Assembly: GCF_007995055.1 (NCBI RefSeq)
Contig: NZ_VOQQ01000001.1
Coordinates: forward strand, 2,463,001 to 2,527,000
DNA from: Sphingosinicella ginsenosidimutans
GTDB lineage: Bacteria > Pseudomonadota > Alphaproteobacteria > Sphingomonadales > Sphingomonadaceae
Length of the DNA stretch: 64,000 nucleotides
Direction: 5' to 3'
The notes beneath the pieces were generated by a model, which was not told the DNA's origin, ran no database searches, and saw only the letters and a program-made list of their open reading frames with translations. Positions within the stretch are counted from its first letter, which is position 1. Each line of letters begins with the position of its first letter. This document shows positions 45,734-54,476 of this stretch, piece by piece. The translations under genes and the position numbers were made by a program.

Positions 45734-47977
45734 TTAGCGGCCGAGAGACTTCAACGCCACCCGGATGAGGAAGGTGTTTCCCCGCACCGCGTCCCCGGTC
45801 GTCTCATAGTCGCGCCGCCACGTCACGCCAAGCTCGATGCAATCGTCGTCATACTGGATGCCGACGCGATGGCGGATCGGATCGAACCCGTCGGACGATG
45901 ACAGAGGATCTTCCTGGCGGCTCGTGAGATCGACCACGGTCGAGCCGAAGATCGACCAGTAGCGCGCGAAGTGGACCCGGCCGCCGAAGCGGACCTCCTC
46001 GCGATCGCGCAGGTCCTCGATCGACGGATCGATGTTTCGGTCCAGCCTTAGATAACCGATCGTCGCATAGGTCTGCCGGCTGCCGACGGTCGCGTCGATC
46101 TCGTTGCGGCGGACGGCGAAGCTGTCCTTGTCGAGCCGGAAGCGGTGGGTGAAATTGACGAACCGGCCGACCTGGACCGTGGTGCGCCCAACGAAGTCCG
46201 AGAAGCGCCCGGACAGGCCCGTGCCCGGCGGCAGGATCGTCGCGCGGTTGTTGAGCCGGTAGCTCTGGCCGATATTGGTCCGCACCGACACGCCCGGCAG
46301 GTCGAACGCCCAGTCGGCCCCATAGGTGACGCGCACGCCATCCTCCCAGCGATCGTAGCCGGGGAAACGATTCAGCGCGAACAGGTTCGAATCCTCAAGG
46401 TCGACCGCGCGCGCATCCTCGTTCGGAATGTCGAGATTCTCGGTCGGCGGCGAGGCGACGAGCTGGACACGCGGCGTGAAGCGCTGGGTGCCGTTCAGGA
46501 ACCGGCCGACGAACGGCCATTGCACATCCGCGGCCGCTGCGGCGATCACCCTGGTCTGCCAGCCCTCCAGTCCGCGATAGGAGGCGGTCTGGGTCAGCAG
46601 CGTGTCGCTGGTATGATAAAGGTCGCCGCGCCCATAGGCGGTCAGCGTCACCAGCTGGCCAAGCGGGGTGATCAGCCTCTTGTCCCATTCGGCGCTGGCG
46701 AAGGCGCGCTGCGTGTCCTGCCCCTCGGTCCTCAGGATCGCAAGGCTGTTCGCCTGGAGCTGGACCATGCCGCCGAGCCACGGATCGGCGATCCGCCAGC
46801 GCGCGTCGATGGCCGGCAGCGCGATCGGCTGCTGGCCATTGTCGTCGGTCAGCCTCAGCCCCTCGAACGCCCATCCGGCGATCGAGATGTAGCTGTTGTC
46901 GGTGATCCTCTCGACGTTGATCGTCGAGCGCAGCCGGTCGTCGCGTGAAATGTCGTAGCGCCTGAGGAAGGTGCGGTCGGTGGCATAGCGGCCGGAGAAG
47001 GTCACGCTCCAGTCCGGCGACAGCTGGAAGCGGCCATTGCCCTCGATATAGCCGCGGATGCCGCGATCGGTCTCCGGCTGCGGCTGGTCCGGATCGATCG
47101 GCAGGCGCGAGCCGTAGGTCAGGTAGCCGTGCAGCTGGAAGGCGCCGAGCCCGGTCAGCTGCCGATATTGCGCTTCCGCCATGGGCAGCACTTCGGTGAA
47201 GATGTGCGGCGTGATCGTGGCGTCGATATTCGGCGCGATCCGGAAATAATAAGGCGCGCTGAGCTCGACCCCGTTGCGCCGGTTGAAGCTGAAATCGGGG
47301 ACGAGCAGGCCCGTCGATCCCTCGTCGGAGCTTCCGTCCGGATGGGAGAGTCCCGGCAGGCCGAGGATCGGGTGGCCGAGCAGGTTGAGCGTCGCGCCGC
47401 GATAGCTGATGCGGTGCCGGATCGGATCGTGAAAGACCCGGACGGCGGTGATCGACCAGGTCGGATCCTTGGGGCAGCCGTTGCGGTCGAGCACCGAGCA
47501 GGGCGTATAGGCGGCGCGGGTCAGCGTCGTATAGCCGTCACGGCGTTCGGCATGGACCGCCGCAAGACGTCCCCCCTCCGCGAGCACGAGCAGGATATTC
47601 TCCGCGACGCCGTCCCGCAGATTGCCCTCAAGCGCGACGGAATCGCCATAGGCCGTGTCGCCGCGCGGGCTGTCGATGCGGACATTGCCGTGCGCGGTCA
47701 TCGCGCCGCTCCCGCGATTCCAGACGACGCTGTCGGCAGCGAGATGATAGCCGTCGCGCGTCATCCGGACGGCGCCGCTGACGGTGACGGTATCGGCGTC
47801 CTGATCGTAGGTGAGCTGGTCGGCGCTGAAATCGACCGGCCCGCCGTTCTGGCCCGGCTCGGTCCCGGCCGGAGACGGGGGCGCGAGCACTGGCGGAGCC
47901 GCCTGCGCGTGGGCAATGCAGGGCAGGCTCAGCATCAGTGGCAAGGCGGTCCGGCAGATCGTTCGAAGCGTCGTCAC
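45734..47977 (-). CDS. lptD: LPS-assembly outer-membrane protein LptD
   Basis: A 747-residue protein that inserts lipopolysaccharide into the outer leaflet. GTG 47977 gives a clear signal peptide (TICRTALPLMLSLPCIAHAQA); the open frame extends upstream without one. The OstA jelly-roll (about 45-170; DFSADQLTYDQDADTVTVSGAV) precedes the barrel. Cys residues (PCSVLDRNGCP and DDDCIELG) are placed to form disulfides. Ends RVALKSLGR. First gene of the lptD-surA-pdxA-rsmA operon and divergent from pepA (106-bp gap, nothing else seen). Confidence 0.95.
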   Translation of the reverse strand: MTTLRTICRTALPLMLSLPCIAHAQAAPPVLAPPSPAGTEPGQNGGPVDFSADQLTYDQDADTVTVSGAVRMTRDGYHLAADSVVWNRGSGAMTAHGNVRIDSPRGDTAYGDSVALEGNLRDGVAENILLVLAEGGRLAAVHAERRDGYTTLTRAAYTPCSVLDRNGCPKDPTWSITAVRVFHDPIRHRISYRGATLNLLGHPILGLPGLSHPDGSSDEGSTGLLVPDFSFNRRNGVELSAPYYFRIAPNIDATITPHIFTEVLPMAEAQYRQLTGLGAFQLHGYLTYGSRLPIDPDQPQPETDRGIRGYIEGNGRFQLSPDWSVTFSGRYATDRTFLRRYDISRDDRLRSTINVERITDNSYISIAGWAFEGLRLTDDNGQQPIALPAIDARWRIADPWLGGMVQLQANSLAILRTEGQDTQRAFASAEWDKRLITPLGQLVTLTAYGRGDLYHTSDTLLTQTASYRGLEGWQTRVIAAAAADVQWPFVGRFLNGTQRFTPRVQLVASPPTENLDIPNEDARAVDLEDSNLFALNRFPGYDRWEDGVRVTYGADWAFDLPGVSVRTNIGQSYRLNNRATILPPGTGLSGRFSDFVGRTTVQVGRFVNFTHRFRLDKDSFAVRRNEIDATVGSRQTYATIGYLRLDRNIDPSIEDLRDREEVRFGGRVHFARYWSIFGSTVVDLTSRQEDPLSSSDGFDPIRHRVGIQYDDDCIELGVTWRRDYETTGDAVRGNTFLIRVALKSLGR

Positions 47978-48083
47978 AAATCCTGCCGCTCTGGCCGTGG
48001 CAGCGACCAGCCTATTGCACCGGACGCCGCGCCCTGCAATGGCGTGCAGTCCGGCGCGGGTCAGCGCCCATAAGGAGACTGTC

Positions 48084-49553
48084 GTGATAAAAGCAAGTTT
48101 CGCCGCCACGCGCCCGGAAGGCGCCTATGCGCTCGCCGTGACGGTGGGCCGCGACGACATGCTGCACGACCGGCTGGCCTTCCTTCCCGAAGCGCCGCGA
48201 TCGCTCGTCGTGCGCGCGGCGGAGGCGCAAAGGTTCGAACGCGATCCCGGGACGGTCGCGGAAACCTTCATCGATGACGACGGCGTGGCGCGCCGGGTGC
48301 TGCTGGTCGGAATCGGCGGCGCCGGCGATGATGCGGCCGGGGAACGGGCCGGCTCCGCGCTCGCCGCGCGGCTGCTCCTGTCGGGCGAGGCGACGCTCGT
48401 GGTCGATGCCCAGGGGCTCGACGCTGCGACCGGCGCCAAGCTCGCCTTCGGCGCCTCGGCGCGTTCCTGGCGCTACGATCATTATCGCACCAAGCTGCCG
48501 CGCAAGCAGAAGCCGACGCTGGAGGAGATCGTCGTCGTCGGCGCCGGCGCGGGGGCCGAAGACGCCTTCGCGAGCGAAGCGGCGCTGCTGGCCGGGCTCG
48601 ATCTCACCCGCGCGCTGGTCAGCGAGCCGGCGAACATCGTCTACCCGGAAAGCTTCGTCGAGCGCGCCCGCGCCGCATTGGAGCCGCTCGGCGTCGCCTT
48701 CGAAGTGCTCGACGAGGCCGCGATGAGGGAACTCGGCATGGGCGCGCTGCTCGGCGTCGCCCAGGGATCGGTGCGGCCACCGCGGCTGCTCGCGATGCGC
48801 TGGAACGGCGGCGGCGATGAGGCGCCGGTCGTGTTCGTTGGCAAGGGCATCACCTTCGACACCGGAGGCATCTCGATCAAGCCCGCTGCCGGCATGGAGG
48901 CGATGAAGTGGGACATGGGCGGCGCCGGCGCGGTCACCGGCGCGATGATGGCCCTCGCCAGCCGCAAGGCGAAGGCGAATGTCGTCGGCGTCTGCGCGCT
49001 CGCCGAGAACATGCCGGACGGCAATGCCCAGCGCCCCGGCGACATCGTCACCTCGATGTCGGGCCAGACGATCGAGGTCATCAACACCGACGCCGAAGGG
49101 CGGCTCGTCCTTGCCGACGCGATGACCTGGGCGCAGCGCCAATATCAGCCCAAGGTGATGATCGACCTCGCGACGCTGACCGGCGCGATGATCATCAGCC
49201 TCGGCCACGAATATGGCGGCCTTTTCGCCAATGACGACGATCTCGCCGCCAAGCTCGCCGACGCGGGCCGGGCGAGCGGCGACAAATTGTGGCGGCTGCC
49301 GATGGGCGACGCCTATAACAAGATCATGGATTCGCAGATCGCCGACATGCGTAATGCCGGCTCGCGCGATGCCGGATCGATCACCGCCGCCTGCTTCCTC
49401 GGCCGTTTCGTCGACGAGGGAGTGAAATGGGCCCATCTCGACATTGCCGGCATGGTCTGGGCGGACAAGCCCGGCACGCTCTACGACAAGGGCGCGACCG
49501 GCTATGGCGTCGCGCTGCTGAACCGGTTCATCGCCGACAATCACGAGATTTAG
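48084..49553 (+). CDS. pepA: Leucyl aminopeptidase (M17)
   Basis: A 489-residue cytosolic zinc or manganese aminopeptidase. GKGITFDTGGISIKP supplies the catalytic Lys and a metal Asp, and NTDAEGRLVLADAM is the M17 signature with the catalytic Arg. The N-terminal domain (about 1-165) is typical. The start is GTG 48084, six bases after AAGGAG, giving MIKASFAATRPEG. A long open frame upstream overlaps lptD antisense and is not part of the gene. A 9-bp hairpin follows 54 bp after the stop. Confidence 0.94.
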   Translation: MIKASFAATRPEGAYALAVTVGRDDMLHDRLAFLPEAPRSLVVRAAEAQRFERDPGTVAETFIDDDGVARRVLLVGIGGAGDDAAGERAGSALAARLLLSGEATLVVDAQGLDAATGAKLAFGASARSWRYDHYRTKLPRKQKPTLEEIVVVGAGAGAEDAFASEAALLAGLDLTRALVSEPANIVYPESFVERARAALEPLGVAFEVLDEAAMRELGMGALLGVAQGSVRPPRLLAMRWNGGGDEAPVVFVGKGITFDTGGISIKPAAGMEAMKWDMGGAGAVTGAMMALASRKAKANVVGVCALAENMPDGNAQRPGDIVTSMSGQTIEVINTDAEGRLVLADAMTWAQRQYQPKVMIDLATLTGAMIISLGHEYGGLFANDDDLAAKLADAGRASGDKLWRLPMGDAYNKIMDSQIADMRNAGSRDAGSITAACFLGRFVDEGVKWAHLDIAGMVWADKPGTLYDKGATGYGVALLNRFIADNHEI

Positions 49554-49607
49554 GGTCTCTCTCGCCGCTGAGCGGGGGAGGGGCACCAGGCCCGCTTGCC
49601 CTTCTGG

Positions 49608-49631
49608 CGCGCGCTCACTAGAGAGCGCGCG
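49608..49631 (+). terminator. Perfect 9-bp hairpin between pepA and ndk
   Basis: CGCGCGCTC (49608-49616) pairs with GAGCGCGCG (49623-49631) around a six-base loop, followed by ATTCTT. It probably terminates pepA; ndk starts 37 bp downstream. Confidence 0.6.
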
Positions 49632-49668
49632 ATTCTTCCCACATCATTCACGGAGCTAGAGAGCCGTC

Positions 49669-50091
49669 ATGGCCACGACACGCACCTTTTCGATCATCAA
49701 GCCCGACGCGACGCGACGCAACCTCACCGGCGCGGTGACCGCGATGCTCGAGGAAGCCGGCCTTCGCGTCGTCGCCTCCAAGCGCATCCGCATGACGAGG
49801 GAGCAGGCGGAGGGCTTCTACGCCGTCCACAAGGAGCGGCCCTTCTTCAACGATCTCGTCGCCTTCATGACGTCGGGCCCGGTGGTGGTCCAGGTCCTCG
49901 AAGGCGAGAATGCGGTCGCGCGCAACCGCGAGGTGATGGGCGCGACCAATCCGGACGCCGCCGACGAGGGCACGATCCGCAAGACCTATGCGGAATCGAT
50001 CGAGGCCAATTCGGTCCACGGCTCCGACAGCGACGAGAATGCGAAGATCGAGATCGACTTCTTCTTCAAGCCCGAAGAAATCGTCGGCTGA
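49669..50091 (+). CDS. ndk: Nucleoside diphosphate kinase
   Basis: A 140-residue enzyme that transfers the gamma-phosphate of ATP to NDPs through phospho-His117 (NSVHGSDS). [14 protein letters not shown] at the N-terminus and [15 protein letters not shown] are conserved. Length and sequence match the family. Monocistronic by appearance, with hairpins before and after. Confidence 0.98.
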   Translation: MATTRTFSIIKPDATRRNLTGAVTAMLEEAGLRVVASKRIRMTREQAEGFYAVHKERPFFNDLVAFMTSGPVVVQVLEGENAVARNREVMGATNPDAADEGTIRKTYAESIEANSVHGSDSDENAKIEIDFFFKPEEIVG

Positions 50092-50094
50092 TCT

Positions 50095-50133
50095 GAATTC
50101 CTCCCCATCGCTCCGCGGCGGCGGGGAGGATTC
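50095..50133. terminator. Hairpin between convergent ndk and the membrane-protein gene
   Basis: GAAT-TCCTCCCC (50095-50106) pairs with GGGGAGGATTC (50123-50133) with one bulged T. It reaches into the stop codon of the minus-strand gene, so it can serve both genes. The TCCTCCCC/GGGGAGGA core recalls the hairpin at 2084-2119. Confidence 0.6.
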
Positions 50134-50752
50134 AACGGCCCTGGCGTTCGCGCCAGATCGCGTCGAGCCGGGCCTGTCCGCGCCCGGGCGCGATCGTCTC
50201 CACGCGCGAAAGGCCGCGCAGCCGGATCCGGTGGCCGCCGAGCAGGCCGCCGCCCTCGATCCGGTAGCCGAGATCGTAGATCGCCGTGTCGCGGTGCATC
50301 GCGCCGGCGGCATAGAAGCGCGTCGTGAGCAGCACGGGCAGGCGCGCGTCGCCAAGCGTCTCGTCGCCGTCCCCACGTGCGCGCAGCAACGGCCGTTCGA
50401 ACCAGCCCGCGTCGATCCGGGGCTCGCTCAGCGTCTCCACCGCCGGCACGCCGAGCGCGGCGGGGAGGGACATGGTCTGGCTCTGGATCGCCTGGCCGGA
50501 ATCGGCGGGCGAGAGGGTCAGCACGCGGCCCTCGCGATCGGTCTGCCCCCGAAGGAGCAGGCTTTGCGCGGCGCTTGATGCCCGCGCGCGCTCGGCGGCC
50601 TTGTCCGCTTCCGCGCCGGTCCGCGTCTTGTAATTGTTCCAGAAGGTGAGGATCGATACGATCAGCGCGGCGACGCCGACGACCTCGGCGAGCGTGAGCC
50701 AGCGCCACCGGCGCTTCGCCGTCGCCTTGTCCGCCGGATCGGCCTCATCCAT
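50132..50752 (-). CDS. Single-pass membrane protein of unknown function
   Basis: A 206-residue protein with one helix near the N-terminus (WLTLAEVVGVAALIVSILTFW) after a basic KATAKRRWRW stretch, then a periplasmic, moderately charged part with no motif I recognise. It overlaps purN by 8 bp and is the last gene of the purM-purN unit, but nothing links it to purine synthesis. Confidence 0.75.
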   Translation of the reverse strand: MDEADPADKATAKRRWRWLTLAEVVGVAALIVSILTFWNNYKTRTGAEADKAAERARASSAAQSLLLRGQTDREGRVLTLSPADSGQAIQSQTMSLPAALGVPAVETLSEPRIDAGWFERPLLRARGDGDETLGDARLPVLLTTRFYAAGAMHRDTAIYDLGYRIEGGGLLGGHRIRLRGLSRVETIAPGRGQARLDAIWRERQGR

Positions 50753-51344
50753 TCGCGGTCTCCCCCCGCAACGCGATCACATATTGCTCCAGTGCGATCG
50801 GATAGAGCTTGTGCTCTTCCTCCAGCACGCGCGCGGCGAGGCTGTCGGGATCGTCGCGCGCCTGGATGCGGACCCTCGCCTGGGCGATCACCGGCCCGGC
50901 GTCGAGGTCGCGCGTCACGACATGGACCGAGCAGCCGCCATATTCGTCGCCGGCGATCAGCGCGCGGCGGTGCGTGTCCAGGCCCTTGTAGAGGGGCAGC
51001 AGCGAAGGATGGATATTGAGAATTCGCGCCTCCCAGGAATCGACGAACTCATCCGAGAGCAGGCGCATATATCCGGCGAGCGCGATCAGCTCGACGCCGG
51101 CCTCGCGAAGCGCCGCGTCGAGATGTCTGTCGAAGTCGCTGCGCTCCATGCCGCGATGGCTCATCGCCCAGGTCTTGAGACCGAGCCGGCGCGCCGCCAC
51201 CAGCCCGCGCGCCTCCGGCACGTTCGAGGCGACCAGCGCGATTTCATAGGGCCGCGTCGGATCGCGCCGCTTATATTCGGAAATCGCGACCATGTTGGAG
51301 CCGCGCCCCGAAATCAGGATGCCGACGCGCATCTTTTCAGGCAT
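50745..51344 (-). CDS. purN: Phosphoribosylglycinamide formyltransferase
   Basis: A 199-residue enzyme that formylates GAR with 10-formyl-THF in purine synthesis. [11 protein letters not shown] is the phosphate loop. [20 protein letters not shown] holds the catalytic Asn and His, and [13 protein letters not shown] the catalytic Asp. I use ATG 51344 ([10 protein letters not shown]), overlapping the purM 3' end by 8 bp; ATG 51332 is an alternative. Confidence 0.96.
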   Translation of the reverse strand: MPEKMRVGILISGRGSNMVAISEYKRRDPTRPYEIALVASNVPEARGLVAARRLGLKTWAMSHRGMERSDFDRHLDAALREAGVELIALAGYMRLLSDEFVDSWEARILNIHPSLLPLYKGLDTHRRALIAGDEYGGCSVHVVTRDLDAGPVIAQARVRIQARDDPDSLAARVLEEEHKLYPIALEQYVIALRGETANG

Positions 51345-52431
51345 TGAAGGTGGCGCCCCACGCCGCCCGCCCGCTCCAGTGTCCCGGCCCACCCGCCACG
51401 GTGCAGCCGCGCGGGCCGGCGGAGACACGGCCGATTTCGAACAAGGTCTCGCCCTGCGCCTCGAGCGCGGCGCGCACGGCGTCCGCGTTCGTCGGATCGA
51501 CGATCAGCACCATCCCGATTCCGCAGTTGAAGGTCCGGGCCATCTCGCCAGGCTCGATATTCCCCTGCGCCTGGAGGAAGGCCATCAGTCGCGGCTGAGG
51601 CCAGCTGCCGGCATCGATCCAGGCGTGGAGCCCGTCGGGCAGAACGCGCGGGACATTCTCCAGCAAACCGCCGCCGGTGATATGCGCCAGCGCCGCGATC
51701 TTGCCGGCGCGGATCACCGGCAGCAGCGATTTCACATAGATTCGGGTCGGCGCGAGCAGCGCGTCGATCAGCAACACGTCCTGGTCGAACAGGGCCGGGC
51801 GATCGAGCTTCCAGCCGCGATCGGCCGCAAGCCGCCGCACCAGCGAGAAGCCGTTCGAATGGACCCCAGAGGCGGCGAGACCGAAAATGAGGTCGCCGGC
51901 CTTCACCTTGTCGCCGGTCAGCGCCTCGCCGCGCTCCACCGCGCCGACGCAGAAGCCGGCGAGATCATAGTCGCCGGGCGCATACATGCCCGGCATCTCG
52001 GCCGTCTCGCCGCCGATCAGCGCGCAGCCGGCCTGCCTGCATCCATCGGCGATGCCAGCGATCACCGCCTCCGCGACGCCGGGCTCCAGCTTCCCGGTCG
52101 CGAAATAATCGAGGAAGAAAAGCGGCTCGGCGCCCTGCACGATGAGGTCGTTGGCGCACATCGCGACGAGATCGACGCCGACGCCGTCATGCCGTCCGCT
52201 GTCGATGGCGAGCTTCAGCTTGGTCCCGACCCCGTCATTCGCGGCGACGAGCAGCGGATCGGAATAGCCGGCCGCCTTGAGATCGAAGAATCCGCCGAAT
52301 CCCCCAAGCGAGGCATCCGCGCCGGGCCGGGCCGTCGCTTTTGCGAGCGGCGCGATCGCCTTCACCAGCGCATTGCCGGCCGCGATATCCACGCCGGCTT
52401 CGGCATAAGTGTAGGATTTATCCTCGCTCAA
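51337..52431 (-). CDS. purM: Phosphoribosylformylglycinamidine cyclo-ligase (AIR synthetase)
   Basis: A 364-residue ATP-dependent ligase making AIR from [41 protein letters not shown] and [13 protein letters not shown] are diagnostic. The start is most likely TTG 52431 ([12 protein letters not shown]), with GGAGAGG about 10 nt upstream; a frame extension to 52509 runs into a repeat and is unlikely. Translationally coupled to purN. Confidence 0.96.
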   Translation of the reverse strand: MSEDKSYTYAEAGVDIAAGNALVKAIAPLAKATARPGADASLGGFGGFFDLKAAGYSDPLLVAANDGVGTKLKLAIDSGRHDGVGVDLVAMCANDLIVQGAEPLFFLDYFATGKLEPGVAEAVIAGIADGCRQAGCALIGGETAEMPGMYAPGDYDLAGFCVGAVERGEALTGDKVKAGDLIFGLAASGVHSNGFSLVRRLAADRGWKLDRPALFDQDVLLIDALLAPTRIYVKSLLPVIRAGKIAALAHITGGGLLENVPRVLPDGLHAWIDAGSWPQPRLMAFLQAQGNIEPGEMARTFNCGIGMVLIVDPTNADAVRAALEAQGETLFEIGRVSAGPRGCTVAGGPGHWSGRAAWGATFNA

Positions 52432-52457
52432 GGGAACGCGCCTCTCCGATCCGGGTG

Positions 52458-52569
52458 CCTCGATACGGCCTTTCGACTTCGTTCGACGCCTACCCGGCGT
52501 GAGCGGCAAATGCGAGAAAGCCGCTCATCCCGGATAGCCGGCGAGCCTGTCGAACCGGCGTATCCAGGG
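52458..52569. repeat. Inverted pair of 49-bp repeats (REPIN-like)
   Basis: Copy one (52458-52506) and the reverse complement of copy two (52521-52569) share GATACG, TTCGAC, CTAxCCGG and TGAGCGG and are roughly three quarters identical by eye, with a 14-bp spacer. Together they can form a long stem-loop. Fills most of the 193 bp between divergent purM and the DUF2066-like gene. Confidence 0.7.
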
Positions 52570-52624
52570 ACGCCTAGCCACAACCCGCTTGGATTTCCAC
52601 GCCCGACTCGCCAAAAGGCGAGCC

Positions 52625-53848
52625 GTGACGCGTTCCCGCCGACTTTCCCTGCTCGCGATTCCGCTCCTCGCCGCGCTCGGCGGTGTGGGCGCGCTCGTCT
52701 ATGCGCAGCTCGACGGCGCGGACCGCGGCATCGCGCCGATCGATTCCACCTCGAACTTCGAGGTGGACGGGATCGACGTGGACGTCTCCGCGCCCTCGGG
52801 CGAACAAGCCCGCTACGAAGGCTGGCGGCGCGCCCAGCTTCAGGGATGGAAGATGCTGTGGGCACGCACCACGGGCCATCCGATCGCGCAGGCGCCGAAT
52901 CTGTCCGATTCGGTGCTCAACGGAATCGTCGCCGGCATCGTGATCCAGCAGGAACAGATCGGGCCGCATCGCTACATCGCCCGGCTCGGCGTGCTCTTCG
53001 ATCGCGCCCGCACCGGCCAGATGCTCGGCGTCCCGGGGTTGGTGCGCCGCTCGGCGCCGGTGCTGGTGCTTCCGGTGATGACGACCGGATCGACCGCCTA
53101 CAGCTTCGAGTTCCGCAACGAATGGCAGCGCGCCTGGGCGCAGTTCCGCACCGCGTCGAGTCCGATCGATTATGTCCGCACCTCCGGTCTCGGCATCGAT
53201 CCGCTGCTGCTCAACCTCGATCAGGCGGGCCGTCGCGGGCGCGGCTGGTGGCGCATGATCCTCGATCAATATGGCGCGGCCGATGTCGTCATCGCCGAGG
53301 TGTCGCTGCAGCGCCTTTACCCGGGCGGCCCCGCGGTTGGCACCTTCACCGCGCGCTTCGGGCCCGATGCCGCGCTGCTTGGCCGATTCCAGCTGCGCGC
53401 CGCCGATTCGAGCCAGATTCCGGCGATGATGGACGAAGGCGTAAGGCGCATGGACGCCATCTACGCGCGCGCGCTCGACGCCGGGCTGCTTCATCCTGAT
53501 CCGAGCCTCGTCATCGTCCAGCCCGCACCGCCGCCCGTCGCCATCGACAACACGCTTGCCGTCGAGGACACCAATGTCGAGGTGACCCCTGCGCCGATCC
53601 CGGTCGGTCCCGTGACCACCTATAACGTCCAGGTGGACACGCCCGACGCGGCGGCGGTCCAGCGGGCGGAGATCGGCGTTTCCCATGTCCCCGGCGTCAC
53701 CTCGGCGCTCACCACCAGCCTCGCGCTCGGCGGCACGTCTGTGATGCGGGTGACCTTCGCCGGCGATTCGGCCGCCTTCCAAGCCGCCTTGTCCGCTCAG
53801 GGCTGGCGGGTTTCCGGGTCTGGCTCGACCCTCAGGATATCGCGGTAG
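52625..53848 (+). CDS. Exported DUF2066-like protein
   Basis: A 407-residue protein. GTG 52625 gives a signal or anchor (RRLSLLAIPLLAALGGVGALVYA). The central part (RYEGWRRAQLQGWKMLWARTTG; RYIARLGVLFDRARTGQML; SAPVLVLPVM) resembles DUF2066 proteins. The C-terminal part after a Pro-rich linker has a second small alpha/beta domain (TTYNVQVDTPDAAAVQRAEIGVSHVPGV is one segment of it). Function unknown. It lies 7 bp before the Hda-like gene and is probably co-transcribed with it. Confidence 0.68.
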   Translation: MTRSRRLSLLAIPLLAALGGVGALVYAQLDGADRGIAPIDSTSNFEVDGIDVDVSAPSGEQARYEGWRRAQLQGWKMLWARTTGHPIAQAPNLSDSVLNGIVAGIVIQQEQIGPHRYIARLGVLFDRARTGQMLGVPGLVRRSAPVLVLPVMTTGSTAYSFEFRNEWQRAWAQFRTASSPIDYVRTSGLGIDPLLLNLDQAGRRGRGWWRMILDQYGAADVVIAEVSLQRLYPGGPAVGTFTARFGPDAALLGRFQLRAADSSQIPAMMDEGVRRMDAIYARALDAGLLHPDPSLVIVQPAPPPVAIDNTLAVEDTNVEVTPAPIPVGPVTTYNVQVDTPDAAAVQRAEIGVSHVPGVTSALTTSLALGGTSVMRVTFAGDSAAFQAALSAQGWRVSGSGSTLRISR

Positions 53849-53855
53849 GCCGGCC

Positions 53856-54476
53856 GTGAACCAGATAGCGCTGCCGCTCGACTGGCCGGTGGCGGACCGC
53901 GAGGAGGATTTCCTCCTGTCCGATTCGAACCGCGTCGCCTTCGATCACCTGCGCCGCTGGTCGCTCTGGCCCGTCATGGCGACCCTCGTCACGGGACCGC
54001 GCAAGTCCGGGCGCAGCCTGCTCGGACGAATCTTCGCGCGCAAGACGGGCGGCCGCCTGTTCGACGATGCCGAACGTCAGGACGAAGAGGCGCTGTTCCA
54101 TGCCTGGAACGAGGCGCAGGAGCGCCGCAGGCCGCTCTTCATCGTCGCCGATGCGCCGCCGCCAGCCTGGGAGATCGCGCTTCCCGATCTCAAGTCGCGC
54201 CTGGCAGCGACTCCGCACGTCGAGATCCTTCCGCCCGACGACGCGCTCATCGCCCAGCTCATTGTGAAGCTGCTCGGCGATCGCGGCATCGCGGTTTCGA
54301 ACGAGATCGCCGACTATCTCGTGCCACGGATCGAGCGCAGCCACGTCGCCGTGCTCAGCGCGGTGGATATCCTTGACCAGGCCATGCTGTCACACCATCG
54401 TCGCATGACTGTCCCATTGGCGAGGCGCGCGCTCGAAGAAGCGCGGATGGTTGGCCGGTCGAGGATCAATGTCTGA
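53856..54476 (+). CDS. DnaA-like replication regulator (Hda/HdaA homologue)
   Basis: A 206-residue DnaA-family AAA protein lacking the DNA-binding domain. The N-terminal [10 protein letters not shown] contains a QxxLPL sliding-clamp-binding motif, which supports a role in DnaA inactivation after replication starts. The nucleotide loop reads [12 protein letters not shown], where the usual Lys is Arg, and Walker B is degenerate (LFIVADAPP), so ATP hydrolysis is doubtful. The start is GTG 53856. Overlaps ppk1 by 8 bp. Confidence 0.82.
   Translation: MNQIALPLDWPVADREEDFLLSDSNRVAFDHLRRWSLWPVMATLVTGPRKSGRSLLGRIFARKTGGRLFDDAERQDEEALFHAWNEAQERRRPLFIVADAPPPAWEIALPDLKSRLAATPHVEILPPDDALIAQLIVKLLGDRGIAVSNEIADYLVPRIERSHVAVLSAVDILDQAMLSHHRRMTVPLARRALEEARMVGRSRINV

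Noticed and set aside
52432..52624. tRNA or small RNA gene suggested by the long stem between purM and the DUF2066-like gene.
   Set aside because: The structure is explained by two inverted copies of a repeat; no cloverleaf, T-loop or CCA end is present.
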